From Microbacterium sp. No. 7 (lineage in GTDB: Bacteria > Actinomycetota > Actinomycetes > Actinomycetales > Microbacteriaceae), in assembly GCF_001314225.1 (NCBI RefSeq), contig NZ_CP012697.1, positions 1,612,001 through 1,676,000 of the forward strand: 64,000 nucleotides of DNA, read 5' to 3'. The notes beneath the pieces are model-generated. The model saw only the letters and a list, made by a program, of their open reading frames with translations, was not told the origin of the DNA and did not search any database. The position numbers and the translations under genes are program-made. This document shows positions 33,582 through 42,714 of the stretch, piece by piece. Each line of letters opens with the position of its first letter. Position 1 is the first letter of the stretch.

Positions 33582-34721
33582 TCAGACCAGCTCGGCCTCG
33601 TGGGCCTTGTCGTAGAGGCGGATCTCGTCGAGCCGGCCGTCAGCGAGCTTGCGGGTCCATTCGGCATCCGAGAGCACCGCCCGTCCGAGGCCGACGAGGT
33701 CGAACTCTCCCCGCTCGAACAGCTCGAGCAGGCGCGCCAGGCTCAGCGACGGAGTCACGGCGTCGTCCTCGCGGAACGGCGACGCGACGCCGATCGAGCC
33801 CAGGGCGATGGTCGGAAGGCCGGTGAGGGCCTTGGTCCAACCGGCCAGCGTACGCTCGTCGCCGTCGAAGGCGGGGAGCCAGTAGCGGCGGGTGGAGACG
33901 TGGAAGCCGCTGACCCCCGCGTCGGCGAGCGGCGCGAGGATCGTGTCCAGCTCGTGCGGCGTGCTCGCGATGCGGGCGTCGAAGTCGGATCCCTTCCACT
34001 GCGAGTAGCGGAACACCACGGGAAAGCCCGGGCCGACGACGTCTCGCACCGCCGTGACCACCTCCGTGCTCAGGCGGGCGCGGGATGCCGGCGTGCCGCC
34101 GTACGGATCGGTGCGCCGGTTGGTGCGCGACCACAGGAACGCGTCCAGCAGGTATCCGTGCGCCCCGTGCAGCTCGACGCCGTCGAACCCGATCTCCTTC
34201 GCGGTCGCCGCGGCCCGGGCGAACGAGGCGATGACCGCGTCGATGTCGGCGACGGACGCGGCGATCCCGCGGGGTGCGCCGTCGAAGCCGACGCCGGAGG
34301 GACCGAGCACCGGTGCGTCGGGTCGGGGGCCCGTGCCCTCGCGGCGTGCGAGGCCCACGTGCCACAGCTGGGGGAGGATCCGACCGCCCTCGTCGTGCAC
34401 GGCGTCCACGACGGCCTTCCAGCCGGCCGCGGCATCCTCGCCGTAGAACCGCGGCACCCGGTCGCTGCTCCCCGCGGAGGGATGGTCGACGTAGGTCCCC
34501 TCGGTCACGATCAGGCCCAGGTGAGCGGCCCGGCGACGATAGTAGTCGGCCACGTCCGCGCCCGGGACGCCGCCGGGGGAGAAGGCGCGCGTCATCGGCG
34601 CCATCACGAACCTGTTCGACAGCTCCACGCCCGACAGCGTGAACGGAGTGAACAGGGGCGCCGGATCGGCGCCGTCGAGCAGGGTCCGCGCGGGCGCGGG
34701 CTGGTTCGTCGTCTGCGTCAT
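33582..34721 (-). CDS. Old yellow enzyme family NADH:flavin oxidoreductase
   Basis: 379-residue FMN TIM barrel. Motifs: ELSNRFVMAPMTRAFSPGG, GLIVTEGTYVDHPSAG, GGRILPQLWHVGLA, FDGVELHGAHGYLLDAFLW with SRTNRRTDPYGG (the family signature), and VGLGRAVLSDAEW near the end. Such enzymes reduce activated C=C bonds of electrophiles. The ATG at 34721 follows GGAGGA; an upstream in-frame start would add 39 unconserved residues. Co-transcribed with the HxlR regulator, a common electrophile-sensing pair. Confidence 0.9.
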   Translation of the reverse strand: MTQTTNQPAPARTLLDGADPAPLFTPFTLSGVELSNRFVMAPMTRAFSPGGVPGADVADYYRRRAAHLGLIVTEGTYVDHPSAGSSDRVPRFYGEDAAAGWKAVVDAVHDEGGRILPQLWHVGLARREGTGPRPDAPVLGPSGVGFDGAPRGIAASVADIDAVIASFARAAATAKEIGFDGVELHGAHGYLLDAFLWSRTNRRTDPYGGTPASRARLSTEVVTAVRDVVGPGFPVVFRYSQWKGSDFDARIASTPHELDTILAPLADAGVSGFHVSTRRYWLPAFDGDERTLAGWTKALTGLPTIALGSIGVASPFREDDAVTPSLSLARLLELFERGEFDLVGLGRAVLSDAEWTRKLADGRLDEIRLYDKAHEAELV

Positions 34722-34824
34722 GTCTTCCTCCAACCGCGGCGGGGCGCCGATCGTTCCCCTCCGGCGCCCGCCAGTGCCTCTGTGACGCCCGATGACGTCG
34801 ACCCGCGGACGTGCGTCCATCTGG

Positions 34825-34839
34825 GTTGCTAAAACCAAC
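34825..34839. promoter_or_regulatory. Imperfect palindrome GTTGCTAAAACCAAC, operator candidate
   Basis: The 15-bp site is palindromic except for the position-5 pair, and is A+T-rich. It lies 104 nt upstream of the old-yellow-enzyme start and 71 nt upstream of the divergent thioesterase gene. The HxlR protein encoded in the operon is the likely ligand (inference). A TAGGCT (34851-34856) beside it could be the thioesterase -10. Confidence 0.4.
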
Positions 34840-34909
34840 TTAGCCCCGATAGGCTCGGCGGAGCCACCAGCTGGGCGACGCCGCCCACGACAGACGGGGA
34901 GGACGCGGC

Positions 34910-35437
34910 ATGCGTGACACCACGTTCGAACGCGACGCCGGAGAGCGATCGCGCACCATCCGCTACCAGGTCCCCGGCACGGACAAGCGGGCGCTGTTCG
35001 CCCGATCCGGCATCGAGCAGCTGCGTGCGCTCGCCGCGGGAGACGCGCCGCCGCCGCCGATCAGCAGCCACATCGGCCTCGAGATCGTCGCCGTGGACGA
35101 CGGCGACGTCGTGATGACGGCGGTGCCCGACGAGTCGCACTACAACCCGATCGGGTCGGTGCACGGCGGGTTCTTCGCGACGGTCCTCGACTCGGCGTGC
35201 GGGTGCGCCGTGCACACGACCCTGCCCGCCGGCGTCGGCTACACGAGCCTGGAGATCAAGGTCTCCTTCCTGCGCCCGATCACCGCCGACACCGGTCGCG
35301 TCACCGCGCACGGATGGGTCACCCGCCGCGGGCGGGGCGTCGCGTTCGCCGACGCCGACATCCGCGACGAGGAGGGCCGCGTCCTCGCGACCGCGTCGAG
35401 CACCTGCCTCATCGTCGATCCGCGCCCGGCCGTGTGA
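34910..35437 (+). CDS. PaaI-type hotdog thioesterase
   Basis: 175 residues. The hotdog core shows SHYNPIGSVHGGFFATVLDS with the GxxHGG motif, CAVHTTLPAGVGYTSLEIKV and FLRPITADTGRVTAHG, as in PaaI/YbdB acyl-CoA thioesterases. The first 45 residues are an extra polar region. The last 29 nt overlap the end of the opposing TetR gene. Substrate unknown. Confidence 0.87.
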   Translation: MRDTTFERDAGERSRTIRYQVPGTDKRALFARSGIEQLRALAAGDAPPPPISSHIGLEIVAVDDGDVVMTAVPDESHYNPIGSVHGGFFATVLDSACGCAVHTTLPAGVGYTSLEIKVSFLRPITADTGRVTAHGWVTRRGRGVAFADADIRDEEGRVLATASSTCLIVDPRPAV

Positions 35438-36131
35438 CGGCTCCGGACGCCGAGAGGGTGGCGTCGAGTCCGGCGATGGTGGTGTCGACCACGAAGCGGT
35501 AGTACTCCCAGCGCATGCGCGCGGCGGCCTGCCCGCCCTGGGCGAAGCGACCGATGAACTCCTGGCCCATCGCCCGCACGTGATCGGATGCGGTCGCCAT
35601 CTGGCGGAACTCGGCCATCATCGTCGCGTGGTCGCGCGGCCCGTCCTCCTCGTGCTGGAGCCGGTCGTCGCCCATCGAGACGCTGAGCATCGCGTTGTTG
35701 AGCAGCGCCGCGTACGCGAACGCCGCGCGCTCGCCGAAGCCCGCATCGCCGAGCCTGGACATGCCGGCCTCGAGCACGGGCAGCACCGCGGGCAGCGTGG
35801 GCCCGTGCATCAGCATCCATTTCGCCGTGCCGGGATACTCGGAGGCCGTCGGTCCCGCGGAGTACAGCAGGACGCGGAACCACTCCTGCCACGGCAGCCG
35901 CGGATCGGGCAGCGCGATCCGTTCGAGCATCCGCTCGACCACCGCGCGGCACAGCAGGTCCTTGCCGCCGACGTGGTGGTAGATCCCCGACGCCGCGATC
36001 CCGAGCCGGGCGGCCAGATCGCGGATCGACCAGCTCATCAGATGCGTCTCGCGGGTCAGCTCCACCGCCGCGTCGACGACGCGCTCGGGGGTGAGCCCCA
36101 CATGGAACGGGGCGGGATCCGTCGCGGCCAC
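35409..36131 (-). CDS. TetR-family regulator
   Basis: 240 residues. N-terminal HTH: TPERVVDAAVELTRETHLMS, IRDLAARLGIAASGIYHHVG, GKDLLCRAVVERML; the rest is a helical ligand domain with a C-terminal segment like TetR_C. It is divergent from the metal-transport operon, with 149 nt holding a DtxR-type box and a Fur-type box between. It may be under the same metal control or may regulate a neighbour. Confidence 0.85.
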   Translation of the reverse strand: MAATDPAPFHVGLTPERVVDAAVELTRETHLMSWSIRDLAARLGIAASGIYHHVGGKDLLCRAVVERMLERIALPDPRLPWQEWFRVLLYSAGPTASEYPGTAKWMLMHGPTLPAVLPVLEAGMSRLGDAGFGERAAFAYAALLNNAMLSVSMGDDRLQHEEDGPRDHATMMAEFRQMATASDHVRAMGQEFIGRFAQGGQAAARMRWEYYRFVVDTTIAGLDATLSASGAVTRPGADRR

Positions 36132-36179
36132 GGTGGCTCCTCCGGCCCGGCTCGCGGGCGCTGAATGTACGGGAGAGTT

Positions 36180-36198
36180 TGAGGCAAGGCTTGCCTTA
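36180..36198. promoter_or_regulatory. DtxR/IdeR-type iron box
   Basis: TGAGGCAAGGCTTGCCTTA; the inner AGGCAAGGCTTGCCT is an almost perfect palindrome and the core is the same as in the box at 53757. It lies 82 nt before the first ABC gene and 48 nt before the divergent TetR gene. Confidence 0.75.
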
Positions 36199-36237
36199 CC
36201 TATATGCTCTCGGGTGCGATTAGAACACTGTTCATCC

Positions 36238-36259
36238 TAGTGTGTGATAATCGTTCTCA
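36238..36259 (+). promoter_or_regulatory. Promoter with Fur-family-type box over the start site
   Basis: A -10 TAGTGT (36238-36243) is followed after 1 nt by TGATAATCGTTCTCA (36245-36259), a 7-1-7-type palindrome like Fur/Zur operators. The reverse complement of the box at 48444 differs at a single base. A bound repressor would cover the transcription start. Fur and Zur cannot be told apart by sequence alone. Confidence 0.7.
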
Positions 36260-36280
36260 ATTACGAGGTGAGGAGCGCCG

Positions 36281-38068
36281 ATGGAGCACGGACGAGGCGA
36301 GACGCCGCAGACGCCGGCGGCGGAGGAGTCGTTCTTCGCCCCGGTGCGGGGCAGTCTCGCGGGGATCATCGCGCTGGCCGTCCTCGGCGCCGCGAGCAGC
36401 GTGATCCCGTTCATCGCGATCGTCGAGCTCGCGCGCACGCTGCTGCCGACCCTCGACGGCGCGCCCGTCGACGCCGGACGGGTCTGGACGATCGTGATCG
36501 TCGCGGTCGTGGCGCTGGTCGTGAGCTTCGGCTCGGCGTTCCTCTCCGGCATGGTCAGCCACTTCGCCGACGGCGAGCTGCAGCGGTCTCTGCGGCAGCG
36601 GATCATCCGGCACCTGCAGCGGCTGCCGCTCGGCTGGTTCGACCGGCGCAGCTCGGGGTCGGTGCGCAAGCTCGTCGAGAACGACGTCGTCGCGCTGCAC
36701 CAGCTGGTCGCGCACTCGATCCAGGACGTCCTCACCGCGATCACCGTGCCGGTGATCAGCCTGGTCTACCTGTTCGTCGTGGAGTGGCGGATGGCGCTCG
36801 CCACCCTCCTGCCGCTCGTTCTCGTGATGCTCGTCTACCCGCTGATGATGCGGGGCGCGGGGGAGAAGTACCAGCAGTACGACGCGGCGACGCAGGCGCT
36901 GTCCGGCGCCACCGTCGAGTTCGTGCAGGGCATCGCGGTGGTCAAGCGATTCGGGCAGGTGGGGCGCAGCCACCGCCGCTATCGCGATGCGACCGGCGAG
37001 TACGTGCGCTTCGTCGGCGAGTGGACGCGCGAGACCGCCGTCGTGTTCACCATCGTCGAGCTGATCGCCTCGCCGATCGTCGTGCTGGCCTGGCTGCTGA
37101 CCGCCGCCGTCTGGCTCGTCGCGAACGGCGGCGCCGCGCCGGTCGACGTGCTCCCCGGCCTGCTCCTCGGGCTCGGGCTCACCGCGCCGCTCATGAAGCT
37201 CGGGGCGTCGGGCCAGTTCCTGCGCAATGCGATGAAGGCGCAGCAGTCCCTGACCGCGTTCTTCGCCCTGCCGCCGGTGACCCGGCCCGACGTGCCGCAG
37301 ACGCCGGAGGGCCGCGACGTCCGCTTCGACGACGTGGCGTTCAGCTACGACGGCGAGCACCGCGTGCTCCACGAGATCGCCGCCGCGTGCGCCCCGGGAA
37401 CCGTGACGGCCCTGGTCGGAGCCTCCGGCTCGGGCAAGTCGACGCTCGCGAAGCTCGTTCCCCGGTTCTACGACGCGGATGCGGGCACGGTCGGGATCGG
37501 CGGCGCCGACGTGCGCCGGGTCGCGTCCGGCGAGCTCTACCGGCAGGTCGGCTTCGTGTTCCAGGACGTGCAGCTGCTGCGCGCGAGCCTGCGCGACAAC
37601 ATCCGGCTCACCCGCCCGGCCGCCTCCGACGCCGAGGTCGAGGCCGCCGCCCGCGCGGCGCAGATCCACGAGCGCATCCTGCGCTTCGCGCGCGGCTACG
37701 ACGCCGTCGTCGGCGAGGACGCGAACCTCTCCGGCGGCGAGGCCCAGCGCGTCACGATCGCCCGGGCGCTGCTCGCCGATGCGCTGATCCTCGTGCTCGA
37801 CGAGGCGACGGCGTTCGCCGACCCCGACTCCGAGGCGGCCATCCAGCAGGCCCTCAGCACGCTCGCGGCCGACCGCACCGTGCTCGTCATCGCGCACCGC
37901 CTGCACACCGTCGTCGGCGCCGACCAGATCCTGGTCCTCGACGGCGGCCGCATCGTCGAACGCGGCACGCACGCCGAGCTCGTCGCCGGCGGCGGGAGGT
38001 TCGCCACGATGTGGGCCGACTACCAGGCCAACCATGCCCGCACTCTCCCGGAAGGAGCCGGCGCATGA
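36281..38068 (+). CDS. IrtA/YbtP-like ABC protein (first half-transporter)
   Basis: 595 residues with an N-terminal membrane domain of about six helices (residues 20-310) and a C-terminal ATPase: Walker A GASGSGKSTLAKLV, signature NLSGGEAQRVTIARALL, Walker B LILVLDEATAFADPDSE, H-loop VIAHRL. The fold is of the type IV exporter class, but IrtAB and YbtPQ proteins of this class import siderophores. GGTGAGGAG lies before the ATG. It starts a six-gene operon with a metal-box promoter and overlaps the partner half by ATGA. Confidence 0.9.
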   Translation: MEHGRGETPQTPAAEESFFAPVRGSLAGIIALAVLGAASSVIPFIAIVELARTLLPTLDGAPVDAGRVWTIVIVAVVALVVSFGSAFLSGMVSHFADGELQRSLRQRIIRHLQRLPLGWFDRRSSGSVRKLVENDVVALHQLVAHSIQDVLTAITVPVISLVYLFVVEWRMALATLLPLVLVMLVYPLMMRGAGEKYQQYDAATQALSGATVEFVQGIAVVKRFGQVGRSHRRYRDATGEYVRFVGEWTRETAVVFTIVELIASPIVVLAWLLTAAVWLVANGGAAPVDVLPGLLLGLGLTAPLMKLGASGQFLRNAMKAQQSLTAFFALPPVTRPDVPQTPEGRDVRFDDVAFSYDGEHRVLHEIAAACAPGTVTALVGASGSGKSTLAKLVPRFYDADAGTVGIGGADVRRVASGELYRQVGFVFQDVQLLRASLRDNIRLTRPAASDAEVEAAARAAQIHERILRFARGYDAVVGEDANLSGGEAQRVTIARALLADALILVLDEATAFADPDSEAAIQQALSTLAADRTVLVIAHRLHTVVGADQILVLDGGRIVERGTHAELVAGGGRFATMWADYQANHARTLPEGAGA

Positions 38069-39798
38069 TCCGTCGACTGCTGCACTACTGCTCGCCCCAG
38101 GCCCGGCGCCTCGTGATCGCCGAGCTGGGCTTCGTCGTGGTCGCCGCGTTGCTCCAGGGCATCGCGTTCCTCCTGCTCGTCCCGCTGCTGCGCGCCCTGT
38201 TCGTCGGCGACCTGGATGCCGTGTGGGGCTGGCTGCTCGTCGTCACCGCGGCCGCTCTCGGCTACGTCGTCGCGTCCTGGTTCGCGAGCCAGATCGGGAT
38301 GGAGGCCGCGACCGCGGTGCTCGACTCGCTGCTCGAGCGCCTGGGCGACTCCGTGGTGTCGCTGCCCGTGTCGTGGTACTCGACGGACAGGACCGGTCTC
38401 ATCACCGGCGTGGCGACGCAGGGCGCGATGTTCGTCTCGACGATGCCCTACGCGATACTGCGGCAGATCCTCGCCGGATTCGTCGCACCCGCGACCGTGC
38501 TCGTGGGAATGTACTTCTTCGACTGGCGGCTGGCGCTCGCCATGACGGCGATGGTGCCGATCATCGCGATCGGCTACCGCTGGCTGAGCCGGGGGATCGG
38601 GCGCGGCGACCGGGCGCACTCCCTGGCCGTCGCGGAGGCCTCGAACCGCGTCGTGGAGTTCGCCCGCGCCCAGCCGGCGCTGCGCACCGCCGGCGAGGGC
38701 TCGATCGCCGACCGCCTCGTGGACCAGGCGCTGGAGAACCAGCACCGGGAGTACCGGGGCCTGCTGATCACCGGCGGCGCCGCGATCGCCCTCTTCGCGG
38801 GCATCGTGCAGCTCTCGATCACCGTGCTCCTGGTCGTCGGCGCCGTCCTCGTCATCGGCGGGACGGTCGACATCGCGACGCTGCTCGCGCTGCTGGTGCT
38901 CGGCGTGCGCTTCAACGAGCCGATCGTCGCGGCGGGCGACCTCGGCGGCGGCATCGCCGTCGCGCGCACGACCATCGACCGCCTCGACGAGTTCGCCGCG
39001 GTCGCGCGTCTCTCCGAGCCGGCGCAGCCCGCCGAGCCCGCGGACTGGGGCGTCGAGTTCCGGGACGTCACCTTCGGCTACGGCGGCGACCCGGTGCTCC
39101 GGGATCTGTCGTTCACGGCGCCCGCCGGCGGCATGACCGCGATCGTCGGCCCCTCGGGATCGGGCAAGACGACGATCACCAAGCTCGTCGCGCGCTTCTA
39201 CGACCCCGAGGGCGGCACGGTGCTGATCGGCGGCGTGCCGCTGCCCGACCTCGGCACGAACGCGGTCGAGGCCGCGGTCGCCCCCGTGTTCCAGGACGTC
39301 TACCTCTTCGACGACACGATCCTGAACAACGTCTGGATCGGGAACCCCGACCTCGGCCGGGACGAGGTGATCGCCGCCGCCACGCGAGCCCGCGTCGACG
39401 AGATCGTCGAGCGACTGCCGGGAGGATGGGACGCCCGGGTCGGCGAGGGCGGGTCGAACCTGTCCGGCGGCGAGCGTCAGCGCGTCTCCATCGCCCGCGC
39501 CCTGCTGAAGGACGCTCCCGTCGTGCTGCTGGACGAGGCCACCTCGGCGCTCGACATCGGCAACGAGATCGCGATCGGCGAGGCGATCGACTCGATCCGC
39601 CCCGGCCGCACCCTCATCGTCGTCGCCCACCGACTGCAGACGATCATGACGGCCGATCGCATCATCATGCTCGACGGCGAGGGCGGCATCCGCGAGTCCG
39701 GCAGCCACGCCGAGCTGCTCGCCCAGGGCGGTGCCTACGCCCGCTACTGGCACGAGCGCGTCGAGGCCGCCGGCTGGCAGCTCACCCACCGCGACTGA
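38065..39798 (+). CDS. IrtB/YbtQ-like ABC protein (second half-transporter)
   Basis: 577 residues, same architecture: six membrane helices (about residues 10-300), then Walker A GPSGSGKTTITKLV, signature NLSGGERQRVSIARALL, Walker B VVLLDEATSALDIGNE. The ATG overlaps the stop of the first half-transporter, so the two probably form a heterodimer. SIP domains that such importers sometimes carry are absent here; a separate SIP protein is encoded at 28856. Confidence 0.9.
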   Translation: MIRRLLHYCSPQARRLVIAELGFVVVAALLQGIAFLLLVPLLRALFVGDLDAVWGWLLVVTAAALGYVVASWFASQIGMEAATAVLDSLLERLGDSVVSLPVSWYSTDRTGLITGVATQGAMFVSTMPYAILRQILAGFVAPATVLVGMYFFDWRLALAMTAMVPIIAIGYRWLSRGIGRGDRAHSLAVAEASNRVVEFARAQPALRTAGEGSIADRLVDQALENQHREYRGLLITGGAAIALFAGIVQLSITVLLVVGAVLVIGGTVDIATLLALLVLGVRFNEPIVAAGDLGGGIAVARTTIDRLDEFAAVARLSEPAQPAEPADWGVEFRDVTFGYGGDPVLRDLSFTAPAGGMTAIVGPSGSGKTTITKLVARFYDPEGGTVLIGGVPLPDLGTNAVEAAVAPVFQDVYLFDDTILNNVWIGNPDLGRDEVIAAATRARVDEIVERLPGGWDARVGEGGSNLSGGERQRVSIARALLKDAPVVLLDEATSALDIGNEIAIGEAIDSIRPGRTLIVVAHRLQTIMTADRIIMLDGEGGIRESGSHAELLAQGGAYARYWHERVEAAGWQLTHRD

Positions 39799-39828
39799 AC
39801 CCGACCGAACCCTCCGAAAGGACCCGAC

Positions 39829-40482
39829 ATGACCGACGAGACCGTGTCCGTCGCCGCGCCCGCATCCGGTGCGCCCGCCGCGGAGCGCCCCCGCTTCTCG
39901 CTGACGTTCCGCGCCCGCGACTTCCTGACCGTCGCGATCTTCGCGGTGATCTACATCGTGGTGATCTTCGCCGTCTCGATGCTCGGCATCATCAGCCCGC
40001 TCGTGATGGTGCTGACCCTGCCCCTCGCGCCGCTGGTCGCCGGCATCCCCTACATGCTGTTCCTCAGCCGCGTGCGCCACGGCGGCATGGTCACGCTGTT
40101 CGGGATCGTGTTCGGGCTCGCGTCGATGGGCTGGGGACACCCGTGGCAGAGCGCCCTGGTCATCGTCGCGGTCTCGCTCGTCGCCGAGGTCGTGCTGTTC
40201 GCCGGCCGGTACCGCTCGACGTGGGCGGCGATCTGGGCCTACACGATCTTCTCCGCGTGGATGATCGGCCCGTGGATCCCGTTCTTCCTCGATCCCGAGG
40301 CCTACCTCGCGGGCCAGGCCACGCAGTCGATGGGCAGCGACTACGTCGAGCAGATGGATGCCGTCCTGGCCGCGCCCGTCGTCCTCGGCGTCTGGGCGGC
40401 CGGCATCGTCTTCGGCTTCCTCGGCGGCCTGCTCGGCGCCGCGGTGCTGCGCAAGCACTTCACGCGCGCCGGCCTTGCCTGA
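39829..40482 (+). CDS. ECF transporter S component, Trep_Strep/MptD-like
   Basis: 217 residues with a polar 28-residue N-terminus and five to six membrane helices (FLTVAIFAVIYIVVIFAVSM; LTLPLAPLVAGIPYMLFLSR; FGIVFGLASMGWG and others). The start RFSLTFRARDFLTVAIFAVI and SRVRHGGMVTLFGIVFG fit the Trep_Strep (PF09605) group of putative S components. The substrate is not established. A GAAAGGAC Shine-Dalgarno precedes the ATG. The next two genes supply the T and A components. Confidence 0.8.
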   Translation: MTDETVSVAAPASGAPAAERPRFSLTFRARDFLTVAIFAVIYIVVIFAVSMLGIISPLVMVLTLPLAPLVAGIPYMLFLSRVRHGGMVTLFGIVFGLASMGWGHPWQSALVIVAVSLVAEVVLFAGRYRSTWAAIWAYTIFSAWMIGPWIPFFLDPEAYLAGQATQSMGSDYVEQMDAVLAAPVVLGVWAAGIVFGFLGGLLGAAVLRKHFTRAGLA

Positions 40483-41230
40483 GCCGACGGCTCAGGTCGC
40501 GGCCCCCGCCGGCGTCGCCGCGCGGCGGGGGCTCGACCCGCGCAGCAAGATCCTGCTCGTGCTGCTCGTCAGCCTCGCCGTGATGAGCCCGGGCGGGCTG
40601 GTGTTCGTGCCGGCGGGCGTGCTGCTGGCGACGGGGCTCGCCGTGTCGGAGCGCGCCTGGTCGCGGGTCGTGGCCATCCCGCTCGCCGCGATCGCGATGT
40701 ACCTGCTCGGCTGGGTGCTTCCGCTCGTCTGGGCGAACCCGGTGGTCACGGTCGTCGCGATCGGCTGCGGCTACCTCATCCGCTTCGTGGCCGCGTTCGG
40801 CGTCGGCGCCCACCTCGTCGCGACGACGTCGCCGACGCAGCTCAGCGCCGCGCTCCGGGCCTGGCGCCTCCCGCGGGCCGTCTCGGTGACCCTCGCCGTG
40901 ATGCTCCGGTTCTTCCCGGTGGTCGCGGCCGAGTCCTCGGCCGTGCTGGATGCCATGCGGCTCCGCGGGCTCGCCGGGGCGACGGGCCTGGCGCGGCATC
41001 CGATCCTCAGCATGGAGCGGTTCACCGTGCCGATGATCGCCGCGAGCCTGCGCGCCAGCGAGGACCTGTCGGCCTCGGCGATCCTGCGGGGGCTCGGCTC
41101 GCGTCACGTTCCCGTGTCCCTCGACCCGCCCCGCTTCGGCGGGCGCGACCTGGCGCTGGTGCTCGCCCTGGCGGGTCTCGCGGCGGCCGGCGTGCTGCTG
41201 CCGAACCCTCTGACGCTGGTGATCGCATGA
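40475..41230 (+). CDS. ECF transporter T component (EcfT)
   Basis: 251 residues with about five membrane helices and the EcfT signature arginine motifs: RLPRAVSVTLAVMLRFFPVV around residue 130 and ASEDLSASAILRGLGSRH, the coupling helices that hold the ATPases. A TTG at 40475, overlapping the S gene stop, gives LPEPTAQ as the N-terminus; the ATG at 40358 lies deep inside the S gene and would add an unlikely 39 residues. The ATPase gene ATG overlaps the stop. Confidence 0.85.
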   Translation: MPEPTAQVAAPAGVAARRGLDPRSKILLVLLVSLAVMSPGGLVFVPAGVLLATGLAVSERAWSRVVAIPLAAIAMYLLGWVLPLVWANPVVTVVAIGCGYLIRFVAAFGVGAHLVATTSPTQLSAALRAWRLPRAVSVTLAVMLRFFPVVAAESSAVLDAMRLRGLAGATGLARHPILSMERFTVPMIAASLRASEDLSASAILRGLGSRHVPVSLDPPRFGGRDLALVLALAGLAAAGVLLPNPLTLVIA

Positions 41231-42714
41231 TCGAGATCTCGAGCGTCACCTGGACCTACCCGCACGCCGGCGCCCCGGCGCTGCGCGATCTCGACCTGCG
41301 GATCGAGCCCGGCCAGTTCGTCGTCCTGTGCGGTGCCTCCGGGTCGGGCAAGTCCACCGCGTTGCGGCTGATGAACGGGCTCGTGCCGCACTTCCACGAC
41401 GACGGGGTGCTCGCCGGCTCCGTCACGGTCGACGGCATCGTCACGGCGGACGTCGAGCTCGACGCCCTCGGCCTGGTGAGCGGCACGGTGCTCCAGCATC
41501 CGCGACGGCAGTTCTTCACCGACTCCGCGCGCGAGGAGACGGCGTTCGCGATGGAGAACTTCGGGTTCCCGCGCGAGGAGATCCGCGCGCGCGTCGAGGA
41601 CAGGGTCGCCGAGCTCGCCCGCTGGGTGCCGGTGGGCCAGCGCCTGCAGCACCTGTCCGGCGGACAGCAGCAGCAGGTCGCGATCGCCGCCGCGACCGCG
41701 CACGATCCGCGCATCCTGCTGCTGGACGAGCCGAGCTCGAACCTGTCCGCCGACGCCGTGCACCGGCTGACCGCCGCCCTCGCAGAGCTCAAGGCGGCGG
41801 GCATGACGATCGTCGTCGCCGAGCACCGGCTCCGCTACCTGCAGGACCTGATCGACCGGGTCGTGGTCATGCGGGACGGGGCCATCGACATCGAGTGGAG
41901 CGCGGCGCGGTTCCGCGCCATCCCCGACGAACTGCTCGCCGAGGAGGGCCTTCGCGGCGAGATCCGCTCGCCCGAGGTGCCGGTCCTCGCCGCCACGGGA
42001 GGGAGCGTCGCCCATCCGCACCGGGTCGGGGACGTCCCCGCCGGGGCGCTGCAGCTGGAGGGCGTCCGCTGCCGGCTCGGCGGGCGCACGGTGCTCGACC
42101 TCGAGCGCGTGGTGTTCGCCGCGGGCGAGGTGACCGCGATCCGGGGCGTCAACGGGGCGGGCAAGTCCACTCTCGCCCGCGTCGTCACCGGCCTGCAGCG
42201 CGCGACGGGCACGGTGCGGCTGGACGGGAGGGTCCTCGGCCGCAAGGCGCGGCAGCGGGCCAGCGCCATCGTGATGCAGGACGTCCAGCGCCAGCTGTTC
42301 ACGGAGAGCGTCGAGGCCGAGATCGAGCTCGCCGGCTCCGGTGCCGTCGCGCTCCCCGACACGGCCGCGGTCCTCGATGCGCTGGACCTGGCGCCGCTGG
42401 CCGAGCGGCACCCGCTGTCGCTGTCCGGAGGGCAGCAGCAGCGGCTCGTCGTCGCGGCCGTGCGCGTCGCCGGCCGGCGCATCGTCGTGTTCGACGAGCC
42501 CAGCTCCGGCGTCGACCGCCGGCACCTGGGGTCGATCTCCGACCAGATCCGCCGGGTCGCCGCCGACGGCGCCGTCGTGCTGCTGATCAGCCACGACGAC
42601 GACCTGCTCGCCCTCGCCGCCGACCGGCAGCTCACGCTGACCGCGGTCGCCGCGCACTCCGCGGAACAGGCCGGCGTGCTCGTCCCGGACCGATCGTCGA
42701 AGGAGCCCCGATGA
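41227..42714 (+). CDS. ECF transporter A component with two fused ATPase domains
   Basis: 495 residues holding both ATPases in one chain. Domain 1: GASGSGKSTALRLMNG, HLSGGQQQQVAIAAATA, LLLDEPSSNLSADAV. Domain 2 (from about residue 280): GVNGAGKSTLARVVTG, SLSGGQQQRLVVAAVRV, VVFDEPSSGVDRRHL. Q-loops are present (LQHPRRQFFTDSAREE; MQDVQRQLFTESVEAE). Duplicated EcfA/CbiO proteins like this normally work with one T and one S component, exactly the neighbours here. Confidence 0.9.
   Translation: MIEISSVTWTYPHAGAPALRDLDLRIEPGQFVVLCGASGSGKSTALRLMNGLVPHFHDDGVLAGSVTVDGIVTADVELDALGLVSGTVLQHPRRQFFTDSAREETAFAMENFGFPREEIRARVEDRVAELARWVPVGQRLQHLSGGQQQQVAIAAATAHDPRILLLDEPSSNLSADAVHRLTAALAELKAAGMTIVVAEHRLRYLQDLIDRVVVMRDGAIDIEWSAARFRAIPDELLAEEGLRGEIRSPEVPVLAATGGSVAHPHRVGDVPAGALQLEGVRCRLGGRTVLDLERVVFAAGEVTAIRGVNGAGKSTLARVVTGLQRATGTVRLDGRVLGRKARQRASAIVMQDVQRQLFTESVEAEIELAGSGAVALPDTAAVLDALDLAPLAERHPLSLSGGQQQRLVVAAVRVAGRRIVVFDEPSSGVDRRHLGSISDQIRRVAADGAVVLLISHDDDLLALAADRQLTLTAVAAHSAEQAGVLVPDRSSKEPR

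Noticed and set aside
40358..40474. ATG at 40358 as EcfT start
   Set aside because: It would overlap the S-component gene by 125 nt and add a Ser/Arg/Ala stretch typical of out-of-frame translation; TTG at 40475 fits the coupled layout.
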